A stretch of 16,197 nucleotides of DNA, from contig JAVBOD010000028.1 of NCBI GenBank assembly GCA_031551045.1, forward strand, positions 1 through 16,197, read 5' to 3'. The DNA is from JAVBOD01 sp031551045 (lineage in GTDB: Bacteria > Bacteroidota > Bacteroidia > Bacteroidales > UBA932). The position numbers and the translations under genes were made by a program. Positions 7,028-15,600 of the stretch are shown piece by piece. The notes below the pieces were generated by a model. It was not told the DNA's origin, made no database searches, and was given only the letters and a program-made list of their open reading frames with translations. The first letter of the stretch is position 1, and each line of letters begins with the position of its first letter.

Positions 7028-7429
7028 ATGCTAAAACAAGGAAATACGTATGTGCACGACGTGCAATTCAATCAAGCCGATGTCGATACTTTTGCCCGTA
7101 TAACCGGCGACAATAATCCGATTCATATCGATGCCGAATATGCCAAAAATACGCCTTTCGGGCGGCCTATCGTACATGGCTTTTTTGCCGGAGCTGTTTT
7201 TTCCAAAGTGTTCGGAACTATCTTCCCCGGAGAAGGAACTATTTACCTATTTCAGGAAATGACCTTTCTCGCACCTGTATTTGTCGATGAACCCTACAAA
7301 GCAACGTTTGAAGTCTTGGAAGTGAATACCGAGAAGCACAGAGGATTGATTAAATGTACCCTGGAAAATGGCGAAGGGAAAATTTGTATTGATGGTAAAG
7401 CAAAGTTACAGCATAAAACTAAATTTTAA
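7028..7429 (+). CDS. MaoC-type (R)-specific enoyl-CoA hydratase
   Basis: The 133-residue product is a single hot-dog domain of MaoC/PhaJ size. The catalytic hydratase-2 motif is present as ITGDNNPIHIDAEYAK, with Asp28 and His33 at the same five-residue spacing as Asp31 and His36 of PhaJ. It is followed by the usual FGRPIVHGFF segment. Such enzymes reversibly add water to trans-2-enoyl-CoA to give (R)-3-hydroxyacyl-CoA. The FabG-type reductase gene begins 18 nt downstream and makes or uses the same (R)-3-hydroxy intermediates, so the two probably act in sequence. No transit signal is present; the protein is cytoplasmic. A dehydratase acting on ACP-bound chains is also possible. Confidence 0.93.
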   Translation: MLKQGNTYVHDVQFNQADVDTFARITGDNNPIHIDAEYAKNTPFGRPIVHGFFAGAVFSKVFGTIFPGEGTIYLFQEMTFLAPVFVDEPYKATFEVLEVNTEKHRGLIKCTLENGEGKICIDGKAKLQHKTKF

Positions 7430-7447
7430 TTTTTGAATATATTAAGT

Positions 7448-8176
7448 ATGAAACGACTGGAGAATAAGATTGCGATTATTACAGGCGGAGCCGCCGGAAT
7501 TGGAGCCGCCACTGCCGAGAAATTTACGCTTGAAGGCGCTAAAGTAGTGATGTGGGATTTGGATGAAACGAGGGGAAATGCTTTGGCAAATAAATTAAAA
7601 GCTACGTTTGCAAAAGTAAATACGGCCAATTATGCGGCAATAGAAGCTGCCGCTAAAAAAGTATTTGAACAATTCGGCCGCATCGATATTTTAGTGAATA
7701 ACGCAGGAATCACGCGCGACAGCACGCTGAAGAAAATGACGCCCGAATTATGGCAGCAGGTTATTGATGTGAACTTGACAGGCGTGTTTTATTGCACAAA
7801 AATTATTTCGGAATATATGTTGACGAATAATTATGGGCGTATTCTAAATGCTTCGTCTGTTGTGGGCCTGTATGGTAATTTCGGACAAACTAATTACGTG
7901 GCGACTAAATCCGGCTTAATAGGAATGACCAAAACGTGGGCGCGCGAATTGGGTCGCAAAGGAGTGACGGTAAACGCCGTAGCGCCGGGCTTTATTGCTA
8001 CCGAAATGGTAGCGGCTATGCCCGAAAATGTGATTGAAGGAATGAAAGCAAAGGTGCCGTTGGGGCGCTTGGGAAAACCCGAAGAAATTGCATCGGCTTA
8101 TGCATTCTTAGCCTCTGACGAAGCGGCCTATATCAATGGGACAGTACTGAGTGTCGATGGAGGCATGACCGTGTAA
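7448..8176 (+). CDS. fabG: 3-oxoacyl-[ACP] reductase-type short-chain dehydrogenase
   Basis: The 242-residue product is a classical SDR of FabG length. It has the nucleotide-binding TGGAAGIG (residues 12-19), the NNAG motif (84-87), the catalytic Ser137, Tyr150 and Lys154 in SSVVG...NYVATK, and a C-terminal end INGTVLSVDGG typical of FabG. The enzyme reduces 3-oxoacyl thioesters to (R)-3-hydroxyacyl thioesters with NAD(P)H. The start is ATG 7448 rather than a TTG at 7433, since the fold begins directly after MKRLENK. It follows the MaoC-type gene by 18 nt. Whether it serves fatty-acid synthesis on ACP or acts on CoA esters as a PhaB-like enzyme cannot be told from sequence; the neighbour suggests a dedicated acyl-chain module. 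Confidence 0.92.
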   Translation: MKRLENKIAIITGGAAGIGAATAEKFTLEGAKVVMWDLDETRGNALANKLKATFAKVNTANYAAIEAAAKKVFEQFGRIDILVNNAGITRDSTLKKMTPELWQQVIDVNLTGVFYCTKIISEYMLTNNYGRILNASSVVGLYGNFGQTNYVATKSGLIGMTKTWARELGRKGVTVNAVAPGFIATEMVAAMPENVIEGMKAKVPLGRLGKPEEIASAYAFLASDEAAYINGTVLSVDGGMTV

Positions 8177-8185
8177 AATAGCGTT

Positions 8186-8253
8186 AACCGCAAAGGCTGT
8201 AAAGCTCGCCATATCTTGCCCCGGTAAATAGTGAGCGAGTGGAGCAAACGGTT
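8186..8253. other. Possible structured intergenic element
   Basis: AACCG at 8186-8190 can pair with CGGTT at 8249-8253, and CTCGC at 8205-8209 with GCGAG at 8235-8239. The pairing is short and may be chance; the words CCGCAAAGGC resemble a common intergenic repeat. It lies directly before the long hairpin at 8255. Confidence 0.25.
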
Positions 8254-8254
8254 T

Positions 8255-8287
8255 AGATTTGACAAATTTGAAAAATTTGTCAAATCT
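8255..8287 (+). terminator. Perfect 15-bp AT-rich hairpin, possible terminator after fabG
   Basis: AGATTTGACAAATTT at 8255-8269 and its exact complement at 8273-8287 enclose the loop GAA. The stem is AT-rich and only TTC follows, so termination is uncertain. It sits between the fabG-type gene and the FAD protein gene and could be an independent palindromic element. Confidence 0.4.
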
Positions 8288-8336
8288 TTCAAAGCCTTGT
8301 TGAAAGTTATGTGCTATTTCTAAGTAGTTTTAATAA

Positions 8337-9881
8337 ATGCAAGAACTTACCCTTTCTCTTCCTCCCGAGCAGGCTTCGGATGCGGCGTGCTTAAAAAAAG
8401 CCGCGGCACTTGCTTTACAGATGGCGCCGGACGAGATAGGTTCTGTACAAATAATCCGCCGCTCCATTGATGCACGTCGCGGACAACCTTTGTTTCAGTT
8501 GAAGGTGCACGTATTTTTTCAGGGCGAACAACCGCTAAAAGAAAAATCATTTGATTATAAAAATGTACAGGGGAAGCCGCCGGTTATTATTGTAGGCGCC
8601 GGCCCTGCCGGTTTATTCGCCGCATTGAAATTATTGGAAAAAGGCTTACGCCCGGTGATTTTAGAACAGGGAAAAAGCGTGAAAGAACGCAAATACGATA
8701 TTGCCAAACTCAGCCGGGAACAAATATTGACACCTTATTCAAATTGGTGTTTTGGCGAAGGCGGAGCCGGAACCTATTCCGACGGAAAATTGTACACACG
8801 TTCCAATAAACGCGGGAATATCGGCGATATATTGCAGCAACTCGTTCTGCATGGAGCCAATCCCGATATTTTAGTAGATGCCCATGCGCATATCGGCACC
8901 GATAAATTACCGGGCATTATTGCCAGTATCCGCCAAACTATTACGGAACATGGCGGCGAATATTATTTCGATACACGTGTGGCCGACTTCTTGGTGAAAA
9001 ATAACACGGTGTGTGGTGCGATTGATGCAAAAGGAACACGCTATGAAGGAGTCGCCGTTATTTTAGCTACGGGGCATTCTTCCCGTGATATCTACGAATT
9101 ATTCCACCAACGTAATTGGATGTTGGAAGCAAAACCTTTTGCCGTCGGCGTGCGGGCCGAACATCCGCAAGCGCTGATTAATGAAATACAATATCGCACG
9201 AGCCGTTATTCGACGCTATTACCTTCTGCTACTTACGGACTGGTTGCCCAAGTTAACAGCAGGGGCGTTTTTTCGTTTTGTATGTGCCCCGGCGGCATTA
9301 TTGTGCCGGCATGTACGGCCGCAAATGAAATTGTGGTAAACGGCATGTCGAATTCGCGGCGGAATTCCCCTTTTGCCAATGCGGGTATCGTGGTGCAAGT
9401 AAATTTAGACGATTTGAAAGCTTATCAATCGCATGGCGTGCTGGCAGGTTTGCGTTTTCAACAGGAGTTGGAACAGGCTATGTTCGTGGCGGCCGGCAAC
9501 ACCATACAAGCGCCGGCGCAACGAATGATTGACTTTGTAACAGGAAAAAATACCGGGATATTACAAAAAACATCTTATACCCCGGGCATAACATCCGCTC
9601 CCCTGCATGTATTATTGCCTCCGTTTATTAGCCGGAGTTTACAGGAAGCATTTAAGGAATTTGATAAAAAAATGCATGGTTATTTATCTTCCGAAGCCAT
9701 GTTGTTAGGGGTGGAGTCGCGTACTTCTTCGCCGGTGCGGATTCCGCGTAACCGCGAAACATTGGAACATGTTCATTTGAAAAAATTATATCCTTGCGGC
9801 GAAGGAGCAGGATATGCAGGAGGCATTACCTCTTCGGCTATTGACGGCGCCAACTGTGCCGAAAAAATAGCCGCCTCATAA
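8337..9881 (+). CDS. FAD-dependent dehydrogenase of COG2509 type
   Basis: The 514-residue product has a small N-terminal alpha/beta domain (about 1-78, with SVQIIRRSIDARRG) and then a FAD-binding Rossmann fold: VGAGPAGLFAALKLLEKG at about 86-103 with Glu110 at the end of strand 2, where it binds the adenosine ribose. Further family marks are WCFGEGGAGTYSDGKLYTR (about 137-155), a long substrate-side domain, and the C-terminal FAD-closing segment PCGEGAGYAGGITSSAIDG. This architecture is that of the uncharacterised FAD-dependent dehydrogenases of COG2509, widespread in Bacteroidota; no substrate is known. The start at ATG 8337 is the first in-frame start after the hairpin region and gives the expected N terminus. 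The gene stands alone and ends at a bidirectional terminator. Confidence 0.93.
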   Translation: MQELTLSLPPEQASDAACLKKAAALALQMAPDEIGSVQIIRRSIDARRGQPLFQLKVHVFFQGEQPLKEKSFDYKNVQGKPPVIIVGAGPAGLFAALKLLEKGLRPVILEQGKSVKERKYDIAKLSREQILTPYSNWCFGEGGAGTYSDGKLYTRSNKRGNIGDILQQLVLHGANPDILVDAHAHIGTDKLPGIIASIRQTITEHGGEYYFDTRVADFLVKNNTVCGAIDAKGTRYEGVAVILATGHSSRDIYELFHQRNWMLEAKPFAVGVRAEHPQALINEIQYRTSRYSTLLPSATYGLVAQVNSRGVFSFCMCPGGIIVPACTAANEIVVNGMSNSRRNSPFANAGIVVQVNLDDLKAYQSHGVLAGLRFQQELEQAMFVAAGNTIQAPAQRMIDFVTGKNTGILQKTSYTPGITSAPLHVLLPPFISRSLQEAFKEFDKKMHGYLSSEAMLLGVESRTSSPVRIPRNRETLEHVHLKKLYPCGEGAGYAGGITSSAIDGANCAEKIAAS

Positions 9882-9884
9882 ACG

Positions 9885-9919
9885 ATTAAAACCCGCTTAT
9901 CAAATAAGCGGGTTTTAAT
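9885..9919. terminator. Bidirectional intrinsic terminator between convergent genes
   Basis: A perfect 16-bp stem (9885-9900 with 9904-9919, loop CAA) has the GC core ACCCGC/GCGGGT flanked by AAAA and TTTT on both sides, so it gives a T tract on either strand. It follows the FAD gene stop by 3 nt and the OmpA gene stop by 19 nt. Confidence 0.9.
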
Positions 9920-9938
9920 AAAATCTATGCTGCCTGCG

Positions 9939-11342
9939 CTATGGTTTAATGATGATTACAACTACACGGCGGTTCAATCGGCGGTTTTCTTCATTAGTAT
10001 TAGGCACGATGGGACGGCTTTCTCCGTATGATACCGCAGTGATACGATCCGCTTCAAGCCCTTTCGATACTAAATAAGCCTTTAGTTCGTCTGCCCGTTT
10101 TTGCCCGTAACGCATATTCACTTCGTCGGAGCCTATGTCACAGGTATGTCCTTCTACCGTAATCTTAATATGAGGATATTTCAACAATAAAGCCACCTTT
10201 TTATTCAAGATTTCTTCTTGAGATTCCGATAAATTGGTTACACCACATTTATAATTGTTGATGGTGAAATCTTCCAGTAATGCGGCTTCTTCTTCGCTTT
10301 GGCGTATTGTTTCTATTTCTTGCCGTGCTTTTGCTTCGCGCAAGGCTGCCATTTCTTCCTCTATGCCTTTTTCCTCGGTTTTCGGGCGTAAGTCTATCCG
10401 TTCCACTTCTTCCTTCAATGGATAATCTTCCTGCACTTGAACCGCTTTTTGTTTTTTCTTGAAATTGTGGCCAAACGTAATGCGTACATTTATTCCCGCA
10501 GCAAAGGTGTGGATATTCTTGTTAAACACACTCCCGTCGATTTGACGGGTAGAGGTCAATAAACTGTTATACGACAGCGTGGCTGTACTGAATGTTTGGT
10601 TGTAAACAACCAACGGCATATCTTCGTGTTTCGGAGCGATGTTGCTTAATCCGAAATCAAAATACAGCCCTGTATATACTCGCCAGTGTTCTGCTATATG
10701 CCACTTAATACCTCCCTCGAGTGCGATAGAAGTATTAAACCCAAAATCCAAAGAGCCGGATGTTTTTTGATTCTGATAATCGGCAAATGCCCTGTTCGGC
10801 ACATTGGTCAGTACCTCTTTAAGGCTGGGTACGTAGCCTGTGGTCGTTAAAAGATCCGCTTTCCCTTTAAAACTGCTACTGACATCGAAGCCAAGTTTAA
10901 CGCCGGCCATGGCGTACCATTGGTGCGAGTTAAAGGCCGGATGTTGAAATTGTACCATGATGGGAATTTGTAAATAAACAGCGCGCTGTTTCTCTTGGTA
11001 GTTGGTGTAATCGTATTTGAAATACATATCCCGTAAACCACCGACGTTGTTATAAATAAGCAATACGCTATCCATTACATTTCCCGGATGGGCTGTCCTG
11101 TTGTAAAACGCAAATTCCACACCGGTGTGCACTCCCCATGCCGGAGAGAAGAAGTAGGAATAACCGGCTCCTATTTGCCCCCCAAAACCTCCCTTGAGGT
11201 TTCCTTGTGCAGGAGAATATAACAACCCGGAGAAACCGAGCCCTCCATGTAAACTAAATTCATGAGTATATTGTTGCGCGTTGCAGGGGTTAAACAGCAC
11301 AAAGCAAGCCACCGCTGCACATAATGCACGTATTCGATTCAT
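9939..11342 (-). CDS. Outer-membrane beta-barrel protein with OmpA-type C-terminal domain
   Basis: The 467-residue product has a signal peptide (MNRIRALCAAVACFVLFNPC, cleaved near NAQ). Residues about 24-295 form an outer-membrane beta-barrel of the OMP_b-brl type, rich in alternating aromatic strands such as FGGQIGAGYSYFF and WRVYTGLYFDFGL. A charged helical linker (about 305-357, EEVERIDL...EEEMAALREAKARQEIE) follows, then an OmpA domain (about 360-467) with VEGHTCDIGSDEVN and GQKRADELKAYL. Asp402 and Arg416 stand where OmpA-family proteins bind diaminopimelate of peptidoglycan. So the protein probably spans the outer membrane and holds the cell wall. The start is ATG 11342, since the upstream in-frame TTG at 11363 would add residues before the signal peptide. 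It lies 22 nt downstream of the adhesin gene in the same operon. Confidence 0.92.
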   Translation of the reverse strand: MNRIRALCAAVACFVLFNPCNAQQYTHEFSLHGGLGFSGLLYSPAQGNLKGGFGGQIGAGYSYFFSPAWGVHTGVEFAFYNRTAHPGNVMDSVLLIYNNVGGLRDMYFKYDYTNYQEKQRAVYLQIPIMVQFQHPAFNSHQWYAMAGVKLGFDVSSSFKGKADLLTTTGYVPSLKEVLTNVPNRAFADYQNQKTSGSLDFGFNTSIALEGGIKWHIAEHWRVYTGLYFDFGLSNIAPKHEDMPLVVYNQTFSTATLSYNSLLTSTRQIDGSVFNKNIHTFAAGINVRITFGHNFKKKQKAVQVQEDYPLKEEVERIDLRPKTEEKGIEEEMAALREAKARQEIETIRQSEEEAALLEDFTINNYKCGVTNLSESQEEILNKKVALLLKYPHIKITVEGHTCDIGSDEVNMRYGQKRADELKAYLVSKGLEADRITAVSYGESRPIVPNTNEENRRLNRRVVVIIIKP

Positions 11343-11364
11343 AAGAGCAATTTTATCAAACAAC

Positions 11365-14300
11365 CTAAGGTGTTACTAAAATACTCAAAGGTTTCACTTT
11401 AGAGCCTTCAGTTGTTTTTAATTTCAATACATAGTTTCCTATTCCGCCGGGCGCCTTCACCAGTGCTTCGGGGCCGCTTATAATTTGTGTATAAACAAGT
11501 TTTCCTTGCAAATCATATATATACAGGGTCGCTTTTTCCGAATGATCTTCCTTTAAACCTGTTTTTATATTTATCGGATGATTAGCCTGTACAGGATTTG
11601 GATATGCTATAATTTCCCCGGGGTCCGAAGGGGAATTCACCGGATGCATCGGACACGATGGAGCAGACCAGCCGGTAGTAGTGGTGAGCACGGCATGGTA
11701 AGCATCAACCGGCTTTAATTTTTCGGGAACACGTAATAAATTCCCCGTTTCGCCAAGGAGTAATACATCGTTCTTATACCATTGGAATGCTGCAAAACTA
11801 TAGCCGCCGTTCGTTAGTTCGTTGTTATTAGGTGTAAGCACTTCGTCCCACATCTGTACAATAATATCCGAGTTGAAAGGATGAGTAATATCTAATGAAT
11901 AATAGGCCGTTTGCGTGCTGTCTTCCGATATCACTTTGAACGGTAAATAAGTAACCCCGGCTTTCGTAATATCGGGAATAGTTGTTTGATTGGGCGCCGT
12001 ACTTCCTTCGAACCATACAGTGCCATTGTCCACGGCTGTTCCCTCTACAAATGCGCTATGTACATCACATTTGAGCGTGTAGCTGAAGTGGCTTTCATTT
12101 CCCACCTCAATATTATCACTGTTTGCCTTCAGTGTCAGTAATCTGGCGATGCTGCTCTTGGGTGTATTCGTTATTGTAAGCACGGTGTCGGGTTTTGCAC
12201 CGCTAAGCGTCACTTGTCTTGCAACGCCGTCCAGCCGGTATCCTTTCGGCGCCTTTATTTCTTTGAGAATATAGGTTACAAAACTTAAATTTGTTGCTTT
12301 TATTTCTCCGTTTTCATCGGTCGTCAGTGTGCGAATAATTTGATCGGCCTGATTATATAAATAAAATGTTGCATTCGGCAGGGCATGGCCATCTACGCCA
12401 CAGACTTTTTTAATGGTAATACTTCCTCCTTGTCCGGTCGCCTCTCCTTGCCCCGAAGTAAGTTTTATCGTGATGGTTTGTGTGGTACTCATAGGAGTGA
12501 GGCTGGCTCCGGTAAACGACACATGATTGGTAATTACATCATTATTAGCCACCAAAATTTGTGAGCGGTATTCTACTATGTAAGGGCGTGTAATCGGATT
12601 CGGGTTGATAAATTTCAAGGCAAACTTTTCGCTGCCCGTCGCTCCGGCAGGGGTGTAGTCAACCGTAAAATCTAAATCTTCGGTCAAGGGGCTGGTTTCA
12701 TCTTTTACAAAATTTGAACCGGATAATTTTACATTATACACATTGATTGCTAATTTGCCATGGCTATCGGTTACTAATTTTTGTTTGCTGTCTAAACTGT
12801 CTCTCAATACAGCATTCTCAACGATGGCGCTATCTTTATTGACTAATACCGACCAATAAATTTTGAAAGGGTCTTCTCCTTTTGACTCATCGCCTTGCCG
12901 TCCTTCTTTTTGTACCCAGTTCGATGTTTTAGTGGTTTTTACGGTGGCTTTCCAAGTGTATTTATTCTGAGAGGAGGACGTTAACTCCGCGGTGTTGTCA
13001 TAACTTTCTTTTTGTTGCAAAGCATTGTCTAACGTCGTAATGAAATAAACGCCGATAGGGCCGGTAATATTATTCGTGAAAATTATTTTTACCGTATCGG
13101 CTGCGCCGCTGTTGCCGGAAACATTCGTAAATGTATAATCAGAGCCTTCGGTTAATAGGATATCCCTGTTTAAACTGCCGTCATTCTTCACACTCATGGT
13201 CCATACTTGCAATGTCCCGTCTGCATATTGTTGTTTATCGATGAGTGCATCGGTAAAAACAGCATTTTTTATAGTAAGATTATTATAATTAAATGCTACA
13301 TTCCACAAAATGCTACCCTGAGTCGTCGAGGTATATTCTTTCCCGTTATTGAAGGGCGCTGCGGCATATGTTTTTCCACGCGGGATAAATATGCCGGATT
13401 TACTGCCATTGGCTTTTATGGTACTCGATATAGTGGCGAATGCCGATGCGCTTTCTTTCCGCGAAGTGTTATTGTTATCCGTATATTTAGCGATGCTCCT
13501 GTTGGTAAACCGGCTTGCTCCGGAAGGAATAGCATTGATATCGAATTTTGTTGCATAAGAAAGCGTAAACGTCGCTTTCGTGTCGGTATAGGAAGCCTGG
13601 AATGTCACCACAAATCCTTTTTGATAGTTCCCGTTGTATGCTGTCACCGTGTAATCGGAGCCTTTTATTAGATTGCTTCCATTTGCTTTTATAGTTAAAG
13701 AACTTTCTATAAATGTCATGCCGGCAGTTTGGAAAGTATCCACCAATACCAGATTTCTCATGCGGATTTGGCTTTTATTGATAGTCGTCGTCCAGAGGTG
13801 AGTACTGTCGGCATAGTTTGTACTATTATGCACTTTCTCTATCGTTGTAATTTCTACCCGATGTTCGCCGGAGGCGTCTTTTTCATTATCGGTTACGATA
13901 TTTTGGAAATTGGTTGTAGTTAAGATAGGAAATACCGTAGCCTGGGTGCTATAATTTATCCGGAATAATACAGGCGCCGTATTATTCTGTAAATCTACTT
14001 TGAACTTGACAACATGGCCGTCAACCATTTCCTCATTTATCAGATTGAAGCCGCCGTATGATGTCTCATTTCCTTGCACATCCACGGTATAGGCTTTTAC
14101 GCTTCCGGATATAAGGTAATGGGTGCCCTTATTACTGCTTGTAGTCCATAATTGGTCGGTAAGAGACGCATTTGTAGTATTGGCATAATATTGTATTTGC
14201 CAGTTCATTTTCCCGTTAGCAGCGTCATAACTCAGTAACTTTTTATCAAGCGTAGCGGCATCTACATTTACCGTAGCATGGGTGTATGCAGGGAGAATAT

Positions 14301-15126
14301 TCTCTCCGAAAAATTTAGCAGAATTTGTAAAAGTTCCTATGGAAGGATTGAGAATAGAAGTGTAGTACCTGAGTTCTATCTCTTTCTTATCAATCTTATC
14401 CCATGTAATGATGAGCACCTTCCTTCCGTCGTCAAGCAGGTCTAAATCCGCTGTTTTATATCCGCTTGGGGATAAATACCAATCTTCAAAGTTTAATCCC
14501 GCAGGAATCGTATCTATTAATACGGCATTGGTCACTAAATCCAAATCGCTGTTTATCTTAATAACCCATTTGATATTGTTATTTCCGTCCAACGCTCCGG
14601 TTTTTTGAATACTCCCTTCTTTGAACCCGATAATGATCAGAATTTCGTCTCCGAATTCATCCTCAATGCCGGTACGGATAGTATCTTCCTTCGTAATTAC
14701 CATTTGATTAAAAGAGGTCTCCAGGAAAATCTTCCCGGTAACATCTTTATTTTCGGCATTACTATTGAACGTAATGGTTAGCTTGCCATCGTTGGCCAAA
14801 TGAAATGTCCCGTAGTTGATGTTGCTCACATTGTCGAACAGCCCGCCGCTCACCGTGTTGTGAACACTAAAAAAAGGAGGTACCTGGTAGATATAATAAT
14901 CTCCATCCTGTACGCCCCACGAATTGTCTAATGCCCAATCTAAGTAAATGCGAACATTGGAGTTCGTATGGGGTGGATTTTCCGGGGTAAATGATTGATC
15001 GTGATCATCGGTTATAGTGATGTTTGTTAAAACAGCTTTATCAATCAAACTGCCTTGTCCCTTCATGCTAAAGGACACTAACAAAGACATCAACATAAAA
15101 AAGATTGCCAAGAAATTCTTTTTCAT
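11365..15126 (-). CDS. Giant MSCRAMM-like surface adhesin with a type IX secretion sorting domain
   Basis: The 1253-residue product starts with a signal peptide (about 1-24). Residues 25-170 resemble the N-terminal adhesin domain of Gram-positive MSCRAMMs (LTNITITDD, YLDWALDNSW, QVPPFF). Five related domains of about 115-165 residues follow (about 171-288, 289-428, 429-568, 569-722, 723-890), each with the pattern Lys near the start, a W.V.(I/V)N strand, a (N)AVL.D strand and, near the end, an Asn in a TN.. or DNTAE strand (for example Lys175 and Asn268). That pattern suits isopeptide-forming Collagen_bind-type domains. Residues 901-989 are a Cna_B/SpaA domain with the expected Lys907, Glu956 (LKEIKAPKGY) and Asn987 (TITNTP). 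An Ig-like region (about 993-1160) leads to a type A T9SS sorting domain (1173-1253: AYPNPVQ, YIYDLQGKLV, GNYVLKL). The ligand is unknown. The domain names are assigned by pattern, without a profile search. Confidence 0.88.
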   Translation of the reverse strand: MKKNFLAIFFMLMSLLVSFSMKGQGSLIDKAVLTNITITDDHDQSFTPENPPHTNSNVRIYLDWALDNSWGVQDGDYYIYQVPPFFSVHNTVSGGLFDNVSNINYGTFHLANDGKLTITFNSNAENKDVTGKIFLETSFNQMVITKEDTIRTGIEDEFGDEILIIIGFKEGSIQKTGALDGNNNIKWVIKINSDLDLVTNAVLIDTIPAGLNFEDWYLSPSGYKTADLDLLDDGRKVLIITWDKIDKKEIELRYYTSILNPSIGTFTNSAKFFGENILPAYTHATVNVDAATLDKKLLSYDAANGKMNWQIQYYANTTNASLTDQLWTTSSNKGTHYLISGSVKAYTVDVQGNETSYGGFNLINEEMVDGHVVKFKVDLQNNTAPVLFRINYSTQATVFPILTTTNFQNIVTDNEKDASGEHRVEITTIEKVHNSTNYADSTHLWTTTINKSQIRMRNLVLVDTFQTAGMTFIESSLTIKANGSNLIKGSDYTVTAYNGNYQKGFVVTFQASYTDTKATFTLSYATKFDINAIPSGASRFTNRSIAKYTDNNNTSRKESASAFATISSTIKANGSKSGIFIPRGKTYAAAPFNNGKEYTSTTQGSILWNVAFNYNNLTIKNAVFTDALIDKQQYADGTLQVWTMSVKNDGSLNRDILLTEGSDYTFTNVSGNSGAADTVKIIFTNNITGPIGVYFITTLDNALQQKESYDNTAELTSSSQNKYTWKATVKTTKTSNWVQKEGRQGDESKGEDPFKIYWSVLVNKDSAIVENAVLRDSLDSKQKLVTDSHGKLAINVYNVKLSGSNFVKDETSPLTEDLDFTVDYTPAGATGSEKFALKFINPNPITRPYIVEYRSQILVANNDVITNHVSFTGASLTPMSTTQTITIKLTSGQGEATGQGGSITIKKVCGVDGHALPNATFYLYNQADQIIRTLTTDENGEIKATNLSFVTYILKEIKAPKGYRLDGVARQVTLSGAKPDTVLTITNTPKSSIARLLTLKANSDNIEVGNESHFSYTLKCDVHSAFVEGTAVDNGTVWFEGSTAPNQTTIPDITKAGVTYLPFKVISEDSTQTAYYSLDITHPFNSDIIVQMWDEVLTPNNNELTNGGYSFAAFQWYKNDVLLLGETGNLLRVPEKLKPVDAYHAVLTTTTGWSAPSCPMHPVNSPSDPGEIIAYPNPVQANHPINIKTGLKEDHSEKATLYIYDLQGKLVYTQIISGPEALVKAPGGIGNYVLKLKTTEGSKVKPLSILVTP

Positions 15127-15247
15127 ATTGGTAGTTTTATATTTTAAATACGATTAGTTTTTAATACTTAATAATTATTATATTAAATTAATAATATTTT
15201 AATACCTTAATAGTTATTATAATAAATTTCGTAATTCCTTAATCCTT

Positions 15248-15277
15248 AGACGGTTAATTATATACACACAGACGGTT
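15248..15277. promoter_or_regulatory. Direct repeat, possible regulator site, in the adhesin leader
   Basis: AGACGGTT occurs at 15248-15255 and again at 15270-15277, a spacing of 22 nt, which is about two helical turns. This is the geometry used by LytTR regulators, one of which is encoded at 5196-5948, but the word itself is not a recognised consensus. The repeat lies between the possible -7 element and the start codon. Confidence 0.25.
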
Positions 15278-15296
15278 GGTTTACATACTCACAGCA

Positions 15297-15304
15297 CAAA
15301 TATA
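15297..15304 (-). promoter_or_regulatory. Candidate -7 element of the adhesin/OmpA operon
   Basis: Read on the minus strand the sequence is TATATTTG, a match to TAnnTTTG and the same word as at 1410-1417. No well-placed TTG lies upstream. The leader would be about 164 nt. Confidence 0.35.
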
Positions 15305-15600
15305 ACTTATATTTATGATAATGAAATAGTCTATGTTCATAAAATTTATTAAATAAATATAATTAATTGATTTTTAGGCATATAATTTTCAAAATAATTA
15401 TTAACAAAAAAAGAGGCTTATTTTTTAATAATTAGTAAATCATTCGAAAACAGATTTTTATAATAAAAGGGAAAAAATGAGATTTTTAACAAAAAATGAA
15501 AATCAGCCAAACGAGGATAGCCGGTTGATAATATGCGGAAAAATCCAGGGAAAACGCAGCTACATTGTAATTCGTGTCATTATTGTATATCCGAAGGGAC

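Larger units (their letters stand above)
15127..15600 (-). other. Long AT-rich leader and intergenic region upstream of the adhesin gene
   Basis: About 470 nt without a credible gene. It is strongly AT-rich, with many TAATAATTATTA-like words from 15160 to 15230, a direct repeat at 15248-15277 and a candidate -7 element at 15297-15304. From 15305 to 15600 I see only AT-rich sequence and a short frame starting at 15477 that runs into the 151-bp repeat. Confidence 0.5.
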
